Part shown: positions 1 to 6,955 of the stretch, one piece after another
Layout of the letters: the number at the start of each line of letters is the position of its first letter
Numbering within the stretch: position 1 is the stretch's first letter
DNA from: Clostridia bacterium
Lineage (GTDB): Bacteria > Bacillota_A > Clostridia > Oscillospirales > CAG-272
DNA length: 23,158 nucleotides
Reading direction: 5' to 3'
Assembly: GCA_017632155.1 (NCBI GenBank)
Contig: JAGBRZ010000086.1
Coordinates: 1-23,158, forward strand
The notes under the pieces: generated by a model
Databases searched by the model: none
Seen by the model: only the letters and a program-made list of their open reading frames with translations
Told to the model about the DNA's origin: nothing
Made by a program: the position numbers and the translations under genes

Positions 1-802
1 CCTCGAGCCGAAGCATTGCCCCAACCTCAAGGTTGACCACAAGGATTATTACGATCTTATCGAGGCGGTCGAGGCTATCCACGGCATCAAAAAGGTGTTC
101 ATCCGCTCGGGAATCCGCTTTGACTACCTTATGGCCGACCCCGACGATTCCTTCTTCCGCAAGCTCGTCCGCGACAACGTTTCGGGACAGCTCAAGGTTG
201 CGCCCGAGCATTGCTCGGCGGGCGTTCTCTCCTATATGGGTAAGCCCGATTTCTCGGTCTACCGCCGTTTCCGCGAGAAATTCTTCGACCTTTGCCGTGA
301 GTGCGGCAAGGAGCAGTACCTTGTTCCCTACCTTATGTCAAGCCACCCCGGCTCGACTCTGCACGATGCGATCGCCCTTGCGCTCTACCTCAAGCGTGAA
401 AATCTTTCGCCCGAGCAGGTTCAGGACTTCTACCCCACCCCCGGCACGGCTTCGACCGTTATGTTTGCAACGGGAATCGATCCATTTACGGGCCAAAAGG
501 TCTACGTCGCGCGCGATCCTCGTGAAAAGCGACTCCAGCGCGCACTTCTGCAGTACGGCAAACCCGAAAACGCGCCCCTCGTCCGCGAGGCACTCATCGC
601 CGCTCACCGCGAGGACCTCATTGGCACGGGCAAGGATTGCCTCGTCCGCCCCGAAAACACCTTCAAGCCGCAGGGCAAGAATCAGGGCAGAAATCAGACT
701 CAGCGAAATCAAAAGAATTCCCGCCCGCAGAAAAACGCCAAAAATACCAAACCCGCACAAAACGGGCAAAAGAATAATAAAAACAACAAGAAAAAGAGAT
801 AA
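1..802 (+). CDS. YgiQ-family radical SAM protein, 3' part only
   Basis: The reading frame is open from base 2 at the left edge to TAA at 800-802, so the gene starts outside the window. About 267 residues are present out of a usual 600 or so. The visible part matches the C-terminal half of YgiQ/UPF0313 radical SAM proteins: KHCPNLKVDHKDYYDLIEAV, then IRSGIRFDYLM, VAPEHCS, a YLMSSHPGST block and QDFYPTPGTASTVMF. The CX3CX2C cluster-binding loop of the family lies upstream and cannot be checked. The last 45 or so residues are a Lys/Asn/Gln-rich basic tail, which suggests RNA contact (inference). The biological role of the family is not established. The gene ends at a strong terminator shared with the convergent gene. 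Confidence 0.93.
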   Translation, partial: LEPKHCPNLKVDHKDYYDLIEAVEAIHGIKKVFIRSGIRFDYLMADPDDSFFRKLVRDNVSGQLKVAPEHCSAGVLSYMGKPDFSVYRRFREKFFDLCRECGKEQYLVPYLMSSHPGSTLHDAIALALYLKRENLSPEQVQDFYPTPGTASTVMFATGIDPFTGQKVYVARDPREKRLQRALLQYGKPENAPLVREALIAAHREDLIGTGKDCLVRPENTFKPQGKNQGRNQTQRNQKNSRPQKNAKNTKPAQNGQKNNKNNKKKR

Positions 803-804
803 GC

Positions 805-845
805 AAAGTCGGCACCGAAATTCGGTGCCGACTTTATTATTTTAT
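805..845. terminator. Bidirectional intrinsic terminator
   Basis: A 15-bp perfect inverted repeat (arms 805-819 and 821-835) is flanked by A-rich sequence on the left and TTATTATTTTATTT on the right. It sits between the convergent ends of the YgiQ gene and the minus-strand gene ending at 842, so it can serve both. Confidence 0.9.
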
Positions 846-1900
846 TTCCTTTTTGAAATCACGAATGCCGCCGCGAGGAGTGGAATGATCGAAAGCGCGG
901 TAAACGAGGCACAGCCCTCCTCTGTGGGAGCAAGCTCGATATCGGTTACCGGTTCTGTTTGAGGCGCGGCAGTTGTATCCGGAGCAGCCGTTGTTTCGGG
1001 CACCCCTGTAGTTTCGGGTGCTTTGAGCTCCTCAAAAACGGGTTCTCCCGTTCCGGTATAGACCAAGACGTTGTCTATATATCCGTTGATAGTTCCGCCC
1101 GCCTTGAGAACGATCGCCTTGCCGCCGGTTTTGCGCCAATGTGCGCTTGTGTATCCTTCGCCCTCACTTCCCGCACGCGAAACGAGCACGAACTCACCGC
1201 CCTCGCCGGTGTTTCGGATATAAACGCGCGGGCCAATGTCATATTTTTCACAAACGATACGAACCGTCAGCGTTTTATTTTTCAGCACTTGGCTTCCGTT
1301 AAAATCCTTGCCGAGAATCTTCTTTGCGATCGTGCTTGTAGAGTCGCTGTCATCCTGATCGGCGGCATAATATTGCCCCGGCGCATCAAAAGTCGTCCAT
1401 TTCCCCGCAATTCTCGCCTGATTGTTCGCGGAACCGTTAATTCGGAGATGGAAGGAATGATAATCACCTTTTGTGGAAGGCTTATAGTCTGTCAAAATAG
1501 CAATATAGCGCGAGGCATCACCGGCAGAGGTGAGGGTGACGTCGAACTGAACTGTATAATCGCCCTGCCATGCGCTGAGCATTTTTGTATCGTTCAGGAT
1601 CATAAAATATGAATCCACGCCGCCCGATTTGTTGTTTTCAATGTAAAGCTTACCGTCGATAATCGAAAGCTTCGCCGTCGGCTCTGTCACCGCGGTCTTG
1701 TTCGACAATGAAAGTGCAGTCCAGCCAAGCTGCTTGAGAATTGGTGCGGTGTTTCCGTTGTTATCATAATTGAATTCTTCGTAATAAATTATATTATATC
1801 CCGCGCCCGGTTCAGCCTCATCGCGTGGGGCAGCAGAAGCGGAAGTAACCAAAAGTACAGAAATGAGCATAAAAGTGAAGGCTTTAAAAAGTTTTTTCAT
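842..1900 (-). CDS. Secreted, C-terminally membrane-anchored protein of unknown function
   Basis: The start at 1900 is chosen because AAAGGAAA lies 9-10 bases upstream and a good promoter (-10 at 1929-1934) places the transcript start downstream of the longer ATG at 1960. The product is 352 residues. Residues 1-23 form a signal peptide (MKKLFKAFTFMLISV, ending SASAA). The middle (about 35-275) is a beta-rich extracellular domain with alternating hydrophobic strands, resembling concanavalin/LamG-like carbohydrate-binding modules, but I cannot assign a family. A Pro/Glu/Thr linker (ETTGVPETTAAPDTTAAP) leads to a C-terminus of EEGCASF, a hydrophobic segment and KRK. There is no LPXTG motif, so anchoring is probably by the transmembrane segment or by a Cys-containing sorting signal. 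It is monocistronic and divergent from the phosphoribosyltransferase. Confidence 0.8.
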   Translation of the reverse strand: MKKLFKAFTFMLISVLLVTSASAAPRDEAEPGAGYNIIYYEEFNYDNNGNTAPILKQLGWTALSLSNKTAVTEPTAKLSIIDGKLYIENNKSGGVDSYFMILNDTKMLSAWQGDYTVQFDVTLTSAGDASRYIAILTDYKPSTKGDYHSFHLRINGSANNQARIAGKWTTFDAPGQYYAADQDDSDSTSTIAKKILGKDFNGSQVLKNKTLTVRIVCEKYDIGPRVYIRNTGEGGEFVLVSRAGSEGEGYTSAHWRKTGGKAIVLKAGGTINGYIDNVLVYTGTGEPVFEELKAPETTGVPETTAAPDTTAAPQTEPVTDIELAPTEEGCASFTALSIIPLLAAAFVISKRK

Positions 1901-1928
1901 CCAACCGTTTCCTTTTGCTTGATAATTT

Positions 1929-1957
1929 ATTTTACCATACCAAAAAGGATTTGTCAA
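1929..1957 (-). promoter_or_regulatory. Sigma-A-type promoter of the secreted protein gene
   Basis: On the minus strand TTGACA (1952-1957) is followed by a 17-bp spacer and TAAAAT (1929-1934), leaving a leader of roughly 20-25 bases before the ATG at 1900. Confidence 0.8.
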
Positions 1958-1980
1958 CAAAAAATTTATTCAAAAAGGTC

Positions 1981-2008
1981 TTGACTTTTTTCGCGCGTAG
2001 TGTATAAT
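1981..2008 (+). promoter_or_regulatory. Sigma-A-type promoter of the phosphoribosyltransferase operon
   Basis: TTGACT (1981-1986), a 16-bp spacer and TATAAT (2003-2008). The ribosome binding site AAGGAG lies at 2031-2036. Together with the minus-strand promoter at 1929-1957 this makes a compact divergent promoter region. Confidence 0.85.
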
Positions 2009-2045
2009 TATATATGGAAGAAAAAACTCAAAGGAGTAAAAAAAT

Positions 2046-2609
2046 ATGGCAAAAACACATTACAATATGAACATCGCGGGCTGTGACCGCGCGCTTCCTC
2101 TTTGCAAGCTCAATGACGATCTTCAGATCGGCGCATTCGTCATCTTCGGCGACCCCGAGCTGACCACCGCTTGTGCACAGAAGATGCTCGAGCTCGCTCC
2201 CGAATACGATTACCTCATCTCCGCCGAGGCGAAGGGCATTCCGCTCGTTCACGAAATGGCTCGTCTTGCGGGAAATCAGAAATACTTCCTCGCGCGCAAG
2301 GCGGCAAAGCTTTATATGACCGGCGTTTTCGAGGTGACCGTCAACTCAATCACCACCGCAAAGGAGCAGAAGCTCTATCTCGACAAGGCGGATGCCGACC
2401 TGATGAAGGGCAAAAAGATACTTATCGTTGATGACGTTATCTCCACCGGCGAGAGCCTTCTTGCCATTGAAAAGCTCGTAAATGCCGCAGGCGGCAACAT
2501 TTGCGGACGTATGGCGATCCTCGCCGAAGGCGACGCCACCAAGCGCGATGACCTCATCTATCTCGAAAAGCTCCCCCTCTTTGACAAAGAGGGCAATCCC
2601 ATAGACTGA
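2046..2609 (+). CDS. Adenine phosphoribosyltransferase-like protein
   Basis: This is a 187-residue type I phosphoribosyltransferase. The PRPP-binding signature ILIVDDVISTGES lies at about residues 124-136, and an APT-like hood/loop region ARKAAKLYM at about 83-91. The length fits adenine phosphoribosyltransferases, which make AMP from adenine and PRPP in the cytoplasm. Closely similar Clostridial proteins are usually annotated only as phosphoribosyltransferase family, so the base specificity (adenine, or another purine) is an inference. AAGGAG sits 9 bases before the ATG. It is followed after one base by the glycosidase lipoprotein gene, so the two are probably co-transcribed although they have no obvious shared pathway. 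Confidence 0.85.
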   Translation: MAKTHYNMNIAGCDRALPLCKLNDDLQIGAFVIFGDPELTTACAQKMLELAPEYDYLISAEAKGIPLVHEMARLAGNQKYFLARKAAKLYMTGVFEVTVNSITTAKEQKLYLDKADADLMKGKKILIVDDVISTGESLLAIEKLVNAAGGNICGRMAILAEGDATKRDDLIYLEKLPLFDKEGNPID

Positions 2610-2610
2610 A

Positions 2611-4377
2611 ATGCCAATGAGAGATAATTTCAAAAGACTTTTATCCCTCTTCCTCCTTGCCTGCTTGGTTTTAGGCTCGGTTTCTTGCACAGGCGGAGCG
2701 GGGGAAGAAACAACTCTGCCAATAACCGATGCAATAACCGAAGCACCCGAAACCGAAGCGCTTGGGTTCACATTGCACGCAGATTTCAAGCTTTGCAGAC
2801 CCGATGATGCCGCAAACGACGAAATAGCGGCAGTACAGCTTCTCTCACGCGGACTTCAAAGCGCGCTCGGCTTCCGCATTTCGATGTCAACCGACTTCAC
2901 AAAGAAGGGCGCGGAGGTAAAACCCGAGAAATTTGAGATCCTCGTCGGTCAGACAAACAGAACCGATTCGGTAAACGCGCTCAAAGATCTTACCTATTAC
3001 GATTGGACTTATAAGATCGTCAGCGAAAACGTCATCGTCATTTGCGGCGGCTCGCCCGAATCGACGATAACTGCTGTTAAAAGCTTCCTCAAGGATATGT
3101 TCGGTTACGAGGAAGACGCGGACGGCAATGTAACTTCCGCGGGAAAATCTTCCGAGCTGAAGATTGGCACAGAATTCCTTTACAACAACGGCTACCCGGT
3201 CACCTCGCTCAAGCTTGGCAAGCGCGAGATTACCGAATATTCGATAGTTGACGCCACCAAGAACGGCAAGAACACGAATCTGATCGTTCAGGGCATCAGC
3301 CGCGTTTGCGGAGTTAATCTTCCCGTCGTTCCCATTTCGGAATACAAAGGTGGCCCCGCCATCTTCTTTGGATGCGGAAAAGCTGACGGCGGCAACGGTG
3401 AACACGAATATTTCACCAACCAACGCTATTTCATCACCGAATCGGACGAAAACATCTTCATCGATTTCAAAACCGATGCGGTTGGTACTTCAGCCGCAAA
3501 CCGATTCCTGCTCGAATATATGCCCGAAGGCGTTTCCGGTGAATACAAGATTGAGCTTTCAAACAGCCGTCAGTTCACTGGACTCCACGTTGCATCGGGA
3601 ACGAATGGACTTGTTCCGATCAGCTCAATTTCGAGCGAAGTCGCACCCGGCATAGTTTACACCGAGATCGTTTACGAGGACAAGAACAATGCAAACGTTC
3701 GTGCTTATGCACTCAGCATAAAGAAAGGGGCTGGGTCGATCCAGACCACCATGCCCTCCGATAGTGCTGACAAGATTGGAACCGTTGCAAAAATGAGCAA
3801 TCAGCTCTCCGCCGCGATCTCGAACGGCAAAAACGTCCTTGCGGGCGTCAATGCCGACTTCTTCGATATGGGCGGAACGAACGTAATGCGCGGCCTTTGC
3901 ATCAAGGACGGCAAGTTCATCAGCGGCACCGGCGATCGCCCTTGGTTTGGTATCACCACCGAAGGCGATGCGGTTATGGGAACTTCCGATGAATATTTGA
4001 ACTATAAAGATAAGCTGACAACCGCCGTTGGTGCCTCGCACGTCATTCTCAGAAAGGGAAAGACGGACAACCTCTCCAACGGCACGGAATTTTCCGATAC
4101 ACGCCACCCGCGCACCGCGGCAGGCGTGACGGATGACGGCACTGTCGTGCTCATCGTCGTGGACGGCAGACAGCCCTCCATCTCAAACGGAGCATCCCTC
4201 GCCGACCTTGCATACATAATGGCAAGCCTCGGCTGCGTTGATGCCGTTAACCTCGACGGCGGCGGATCGTCGACATTTATACTCAAAAACGAAAAAGGCG
4301 AGCTTGTTACCGAAAACAGCCCCTCCGGCGGCACTCTTCGTGCAGTTGCAAACGGACTTATGGTGGTTCTTCCTTAA
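2611..4377 (+). CDS. Lipoprotein with phosphodiester glycosidase (NAGPA-type) domain
   Basis: A 588-residue secreted protein. A signal peptide ends at a lipobox-like SVSC (Cys26), followed by an acidic Thr/Glu/Pro linker. Residues about 52-165 form a module with FEILVGQTNRTDS near 108-120 and a VIVICGGSPES turn. It resembles the small alpha/beta domain found ahead of GH20/GH67-type catalytic domains and recurs in the two lipoproteins at 10426-13016. Residues about 330-588 carry the phosphodiester glycosidase (PF09992) signature: NADFFDMGG, RTAAGVTDDGTVVLIVVDGR and NLDGGGSST (about 547-555). This family includes the mammalian uncovering enzyme that cleaves GlcNAc-1-phosphodiesters; bacterial members probably act on cell-wall or exopolysaccharide glycans. 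ATGs at 2611 and 2617 are both possible starts; the Shine-Dalgarno is weak, consistent with coupling to the gene one base upstream. Confidence 0.88.
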   Translation: MPMRDNFKRLLSLFLLACLVLGSVSCTGGAGEETTLPITDAITEAPETEALGFTLHADFKLCRPDDAANDEIAAVQLLSRGLQSALGFRISMSTDFTKKGAEVKPEKFEILVGQTNRTDSVNALKDLTYYDWTYKIVSENVIVICGGSPESTITAVKSFLKDMFGYEEDADGNVTSAGKSSELKIGTEFLYNNGYPVTSLKLGKREITEYSIVDATKNGKNTNLIVQGISRVCGVNLPVVPISEYKGGPAIFFGCGKADGGNGEHEYFTNQRYFITESDENIFIDFKTDAVGTSAANRFLLEYMPEGVSGEYKIELSNSRQFTGLHVASGTNGLVPISSISSEVAPGIVYTEIVYEDKNNANVRAYALSIKKGAGSIQTTMPSDSADKIGTVAKMSNQLSAAISNGKNVLAGVNADFFDMGGTNVMRGLCIKDGKFISGTGDRPWFGITTEGDAVMGTSDEYLNYKDKLTTAVGASHVILRKGKTDNLSNGTEFSDTRHPRTAAGVTDDGTVVLIVVDGRQPSISNGASLADLAYIMASLGCVDAVNLDGGGSSTFILKNEKGELVTENSPSGGTLRAVANGLMVVLP

Positions 4378-4414
4378 AAATAAAGCGGAGCGCATGCTCC
4401 GCTTTATTTTTACA
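4377..4414. terminator. Bidirectional intrinsic terminator
   Basis: Inverted repeat AAAATAAAGCGGAGC (4377-4391), loop GCAT, GCTCCGCTTTATTTT (4396-4410), with T-rich flanks on both strands. It separates the convergent glycosidase and DUF378 genes and overlaps both stop codons. Confidence 0.92.
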
Positions 4415-4628
4415 TTGTAGCAGATTCCTCGTAATCATCGCGGGCGCGGAACAGGAGCGTAACGCACCAAAGCCCCGCAAGGGCAACGAGGGTATACACG
4501 ATTCGCGCCCAAAGGGTATCGTTGCCTCCGAAGAGCCAAGCCACGGTATCAAACTTAAAAAGTCCGACACCGCCCCAGTTGAATGCACCGACGATAGTCA
4601 AAATGAGAGCAATACGGTCGATTATCAT
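4410..4628 (-). CDS. DUF378 family small membrane protein
   Basis: A 72-residue protein with two predicted transmembrane helices (about 5-24 and 40-60) and the DUF378 pattern of a GAFNWGGVGLF motif between the helices, which is characteristic of the family (PF04070). Its function is unknown. The start at 4628 is fixed by a near-perfect AAGGAGG (complement of 4636-4642) 7 bases upstream. It is monocistronic, ends at the shared terminator, and is a typical Firmicutes chromosomal gene. Confidence 0.9.
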   Translation of the reverse strand: MIIDRIALILTIVGAFNWGGVGLFKFDTVAWLFGGNDTLWARIVYTLVALAGLWCVTLLFRARDDYEESATM

Positions 4629-4807
4629 AGGTAAGCCTCCTTATAATTTGCACAAGTTTTGCGCTCATGAGTATTATTCACCCATAAAAATCACTCTATT
4701 CACTCAAGATAAAAAAGGGAAATATCTCCGAGTGGCATTATTTTTTGACTTTTTTCAAAAAATCTAAAAAAATCCGCATTTTTCTCGAACTTTTTTTCAA
4801 AAAGGTA

Positions 4808-4836
4808 TTGACTTTTGCGCAAAAATATGATATAAT
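4808..4836 (+). promoter_or_regulatory. Promoter of tRNA-Glu
   Basis: TTGACT (4808-4813), a 17-bp spacer and a perfect TATAAT (4831-4836), placing the transcript start about 11 bases before the mature tRNA 5' end. The upstream flank is strongly A/T-tracted, as expected for an UP-element in front of a stable RNA gene. Confidence 0.9.
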
Positions 4837-4853
4837 ATTCGAGCATTCAACGT

Positions 4854-4928
4854 GGCCCATTGGTCAAGCGGTCAAGACGCTAGCCTCTCACGCTGGAAAC
4901 TCGGGTTCGATTCCCGGATGGTTCACCA
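4854..4928 (+). tRNA. tRNA-Glu (anticodon CTC)
   Basis: The sequence folds as a cloverleaf. The acceptor is GGCCCAT/ATGGTTC, the D-stem GTC/GAC, and the anticodon stem CTAGC/GCTGG with loop CTCTCAC (anticodon CTC at 4887-4889, reading GAG). The T-arm is TCGGG/CCCGG with loop TTCGATT, and CCA is encoded at 4926-4928. The body matches bacterial tRNA-Glu. One oddity is that acceptor pair 3:70 is C opposite U, where Clostridial tRNA-Glu normally has C-G, and pair 2:71 is a G-U wobble. A strong promoter precedes it and a 19-bp terminator stem begins at the last base. Confidence 0.92.
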
Positions 4929-4968
4929 TAAAGAAAAACACGACGCTTCGCGTCGTGTTTTTCTTTAT
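4928..4968 (+). terminator. Intrinsic terminator of tRNA-Glu
   Basis: A perfect 19-bp inverted repeat (4928-4946 and 4950-4968) with a 3-base loop. The right arm contains the T-rich run GTTTTTCTTTAT. The right half is the start of the 151-bp repeat unit that follows. Confidence 0.9.
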
Positions 4969-4979
4969 GCTAATTCAAC

Positions 4980-5086
4980 GGAATCAGAACCCCGTGTAGT
5001 TGCCACGCAACTACACAAAACGTGCGCTGCACCTGATTTCAGTTTAGCTCAAATCAAATCCGCACGTGGGGGTTCAGATTCCCGGA
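4980..5086 (+). ncRNA. Structured tRNA-tailed element, family 1, copy 1
   Basis: The outer stem pairs 4980-4993 (GGAATCAGAACCCC) with 5069-5082 (GGGGTTCAGATTCC), 13 of 14 positions with one A-A mismatch. Inside are a perfect 10-bp hairpin (4994-5003/5007-5016, loop CAC) and a second hairpin closed by CGTGCG/CGCACG (5021-5026/5061-5066), giving a three-way junction. The 3' arm doubles as a tRNA T-arm look-alike. A 7-bp terminator hairpin (5091-5107) with GTTTTTCTTT follows. That it is an expressed RNA is an inference. Confidence 0.55.
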
Positions 5087-5130
5087 CCGAACGACGCAAA
5101 GCGTCGTGTTTTTCTTTATGCTAATTCAAC

Positions 5131-5237
5131 GGAATCAGAATCCCGTGTAGTTGCCACGCAACTACACAAAACGTGCGGTGCATCTGATTTCAGTTTAGCT
5201 CAAATCGAATCCGCACGTGAGGGTTCAGATTCCCGGA
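5131..5237 (+). ncRNA. Structured tRNA-tailed element, family 1, copy 2
   Basis: Same architecture as copy 1, 151 bases later. The outer stem is weaker: a C to T change gives a U-G wobble, and a G to A change gives a C-A mismatch at the junction end. The second hairpin is better, with CGTGCGG/CCGCACG now 7 bp. The first hairpin is unchanged. A terminator hairpin (5242-5258) and T-run follow. Confidence 0.5.
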
Positions 5238-5281
5238 CAACACGACGCAAAGCGTCGTGTTTTTCTTTATGCTAATTCAAT

Positions 5282-5388
5282 GGAATCGGAACCCCGTGTA
5301 GTTGCCACGCAACTACACAAAACGTGCGGTGCATCTGATTTCAGTTTAGCTCAAATCGAATCCGCACGTGGGGGTTCAGATTCCCGGA
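5282..5388 (+). ncRNA. Structured tRNA-tailed element, family 1, copy 3
   Basis: Last unit of the array. The outer stem has a G-A instead of an A-A mismatch at the same internal position. The 3' end reads GGGTTCAGATTCCCGGATGG, matching the T-arm and start of the acceptor of the upstream tRNA-Glu except for one extra base in the loop, then GAGCAC and a run of T. No hairpin terminator directly follows; the next one is at 5416. Confidence 0.5.
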
Positions 5389-5415
5389 TGGAGCACTTTT
5401 TTCTTTTATCATTTA

Positions 5416-5446
5416 AAAAGCACCTCGATTGAGGTGCTTTTCATTC
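5416..5446. terminator. Bidirectional intrinsic terminator
   Basis: Stem AAAAGCACCTC (5416-5426), loop GATT, GAGGTGCTTTT (5431-5441). It lies between the tRNA/repeat array and the end of the convergent corrinoid operon and can end transcription from both sides. Confidence 0.88.
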
Positions 5447-5449
5447 ATC

Positions 5450-6955
5450 TTATATTTCCTCAAAAATCATCCCAAGCATATACTGCTCTGAGAAGGATTT
5501 GTTGGTTGAAAGATCGAGCACCTGTGCTTGATCTGCCATATTCTTTGCTTTTTCCTTCAAACCCGAATCAAGAAGCAGCATCGACGCGCCCGAAAGAGCG
5601 GCGTTGCCGACTGTTTCGGAGTTTTCCGCAAGAGAGCGCGGAAGAAGTCCGATCTTTGCGGCACTTTCTTTGTTGAGATAATTGCCGAATCCACCGGCGA
5701 TATATAGAGTGGCAACACCCTCGGGTTCGAGCCCCGCACTTTCGATAAGGGTCAAAAGCCCCGCGCAGATCGCGCTTTTGGCAAGCTGGAGCATTCGGAC
5801 GTCGCGGCCGGTGATCGAAACGCTGTCTTTGAGCGCAAAAGGATCGTCATCGAGGGCGCCGGTTTCGTCGAGAATTTCGGAATCAAGCATACAAGCCGCG
5901 GCATCAACAAGTCCGCTTCCGCAAATACCCATCGCTTCCCCGCCGCCGATCACGTGAGATTCAAGCTTTTCGCCCGACAGACTCACCTTATCGATTGCGC
6001 CCGCGGCGCCACGCATACCCATCGAGATGCCAACGCCCTCGAAGGCGGGTCCTGCGGCTGTCGAACAGACGGTAAGACTGTTATTGTGCCATACCGCCAT
6101 TTCGCCGTTTGTGCCGATGTCGACGAGCATTGCGGCATCACATTCTGTGAGTCCCGTTGCAAGCAGAGCGCAAACGGTATCGGCTCCCACAAACGCCGAG
6201 ATGCAAGGGGGAAGATGGATCTTTGCTTCGGGAGAAAGGCAATCAAGATCAAGAGCGCTCGCATTCAGCACCTCACCGAAGAGTCGCTTTGCCGCAAACG
6301 GCGCGTGCGAGAAGGGCTCGGTGTCCTCGAGGGTCAAGAGCGAGAGCATTACGGTGTTACCCGTTATGACAACAGAATCGATTTTTTGAGTGTCGATTTT
6401 TGCGCTCGATGCAAGCTGATTAAGAATATCGCACAGCGCTCCGCGAATCGAAGCTGCCAAAGCCTCTCCGCTGCCGCCAAGCGCGGCTTCAATTCGCGAA
6501 ATAACATCCGCGCCGAACTCAGACTGCGGATTGAGGCGCGAGGTTTCGGCAAGGAGATTTCCTTTTGCATCATACAGACGCGCCGCCAGAGTGGTGGTGC
6601 CGATGTCGATCGCCGCGCCGTAGTTTTCAAAGGTCGGATTCAATTCGAATCCCACCTGCTTGCCGCCCGTGACGATTTGCGCTGAGGCGGCTGATTCGAG
6701 GCTTTTGACCTCGCAATCGCCCTCGGCAAATGTGCAGCAGGAAAGACGGATGCCTTCCGCGAGCTCATCTTTTGTTAAAAGCTTCAGCTCCGCGTCGCTC
6801 GGCGGGGAGAGCTTACCGATTGCAAGGACCATGCATTTTCCGCATTTGCCGTGGCCTCCGCAGGGCTTTTCGCCCGCGATTATTTCTGAAAGAGGCGAGC
6901 CAATGCGCGCGGGGCGCGGCTCGCCGTTTACTATGACATTAATAAATTCATTCAT
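5450..6955 (-). CDS. Corrinoid-activating ASKHA/2Fe-2S ferredoxin protein (RACo/RamA-like)
   Basis: 501 residues. The N-terminus is a 2Fe-2S ferredoxin domain with Cys32, Cys38, Cys41 and Cys73/74 (CGGHGKCGKC spacing). The rest is an ASKHA-type ATPase with phosphate-binding motifs YGAAIDIGTTT (about 112-121), VDIGTNGEM (about 278-286) and a GICGSGLVD loop (about 343-351); this architecture is the DUF4445/RACo family. Such proteins use ATP and low-potential electrons to reduce inactive Co(II) corrinoid back to Co(I) on the partner protein. As last gene of the operon starting with the corrinoid protein, that role fits. Its ATG overlaps the end of the DUF2284 gene by 8 bases, so translation is probably coupled. 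It is shorter than many RACo proteins (about 600) and lacks an obvious linker domain. Confidence 0.9.
   Translation of the reverse strand: MNEFINVIVNGEPRPARIGSPLSEIIAGEKPCGGHGKCGKCMVLAIGKLSPPSDAELKLLTKDELAEGIRLSCCTFAEGDCEVKSLESAASAQIVTGGKQVGFELNPTFENYGAAIDIGTTTLAARLYDAKGNLLAETSRLNPQSEFGADVISRIEAALGGSGEALAASIRGALCDILNQLASSAKIDTQKIDSVVITGNTVMLSLLTLEDTEPFSHAPFAAKRLFGEVLNASALDLDCLSPEAKIHLPPCISAFVGADTVCALLATGLTECDAAMLVDIGTNGEMAVWHNNSLTVCSTAAGPAFEGVGISMGMRGAAGAIDKVSLSGEKLESHVIGGGEAMGICGSGLVDAAACMLDSEILDETGALDDDPFALKDSVSITGRDVRMLQLAKSAICAGLLTLIESAGLEPEGVATLYIAGGFGNYLNKESAAKIGLLPRSLAENSETVGNAALSGASMLLLDSGLKEKAKNMADQAQVLDLSTNKSFSEQYMLGMIFEEI

Larger units (their letters stand above)
4950..5388 (+). 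repeat. Three tandem 151-bp repeats downstream of tRNA-Glu
   Basis: Units start at 4950, 5101 and 5252 with an exact 151-base period and only a handful of substitutions. Each unit contains, in order, a T-rich terminator arm (GCGTCGTGTTTTTCTTT), a short spacer (ATGCTAATTCAA), an element of about 107 bases with an outer stem enclosing two hairpins, and a T-arm-like end (GGGTTCAGATTCCCGGA). This fills the gene-free stretch 4929-5449. ORFs across it repeat the same peptide with the period and are not credible genes. Confidence 0.95.

Noticed and set aside
338..769. Minus-strand ORF of 143 residues opposite the YgiQ gene
   Set aside because: It is antisense to a recognisable YgiQ frame and has no ribosome binding site or family features.
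842..950. LPXTG sortase signal in the secreted protein
   Set aside because: No LPXTG or close variant is present; only a Gly-Cys followed by a helix and KRK.
4950..5388. CRISPR array
   Set aside because: The whole 151-bp unit repeats with no variable spacers, no short palindromic repeat of CRISPR length, and no cas genes.
4852..5676. Chain of small + strand ORFs of about 70-100 residues across the repeat array
   Set aside because: They repeat the same peptide with the 151-bp period, run through hairpins and terminators, have no ribosome binding sites and include the tRNA.
5954..6685. Long + strand ORF (243 residues) opposite the corrinoid activator gene
   Set aside because: It is antisense to a well-supported gene and its sequence is Arg/Cys-rich without family features, as expected of a codon-bias shadow.
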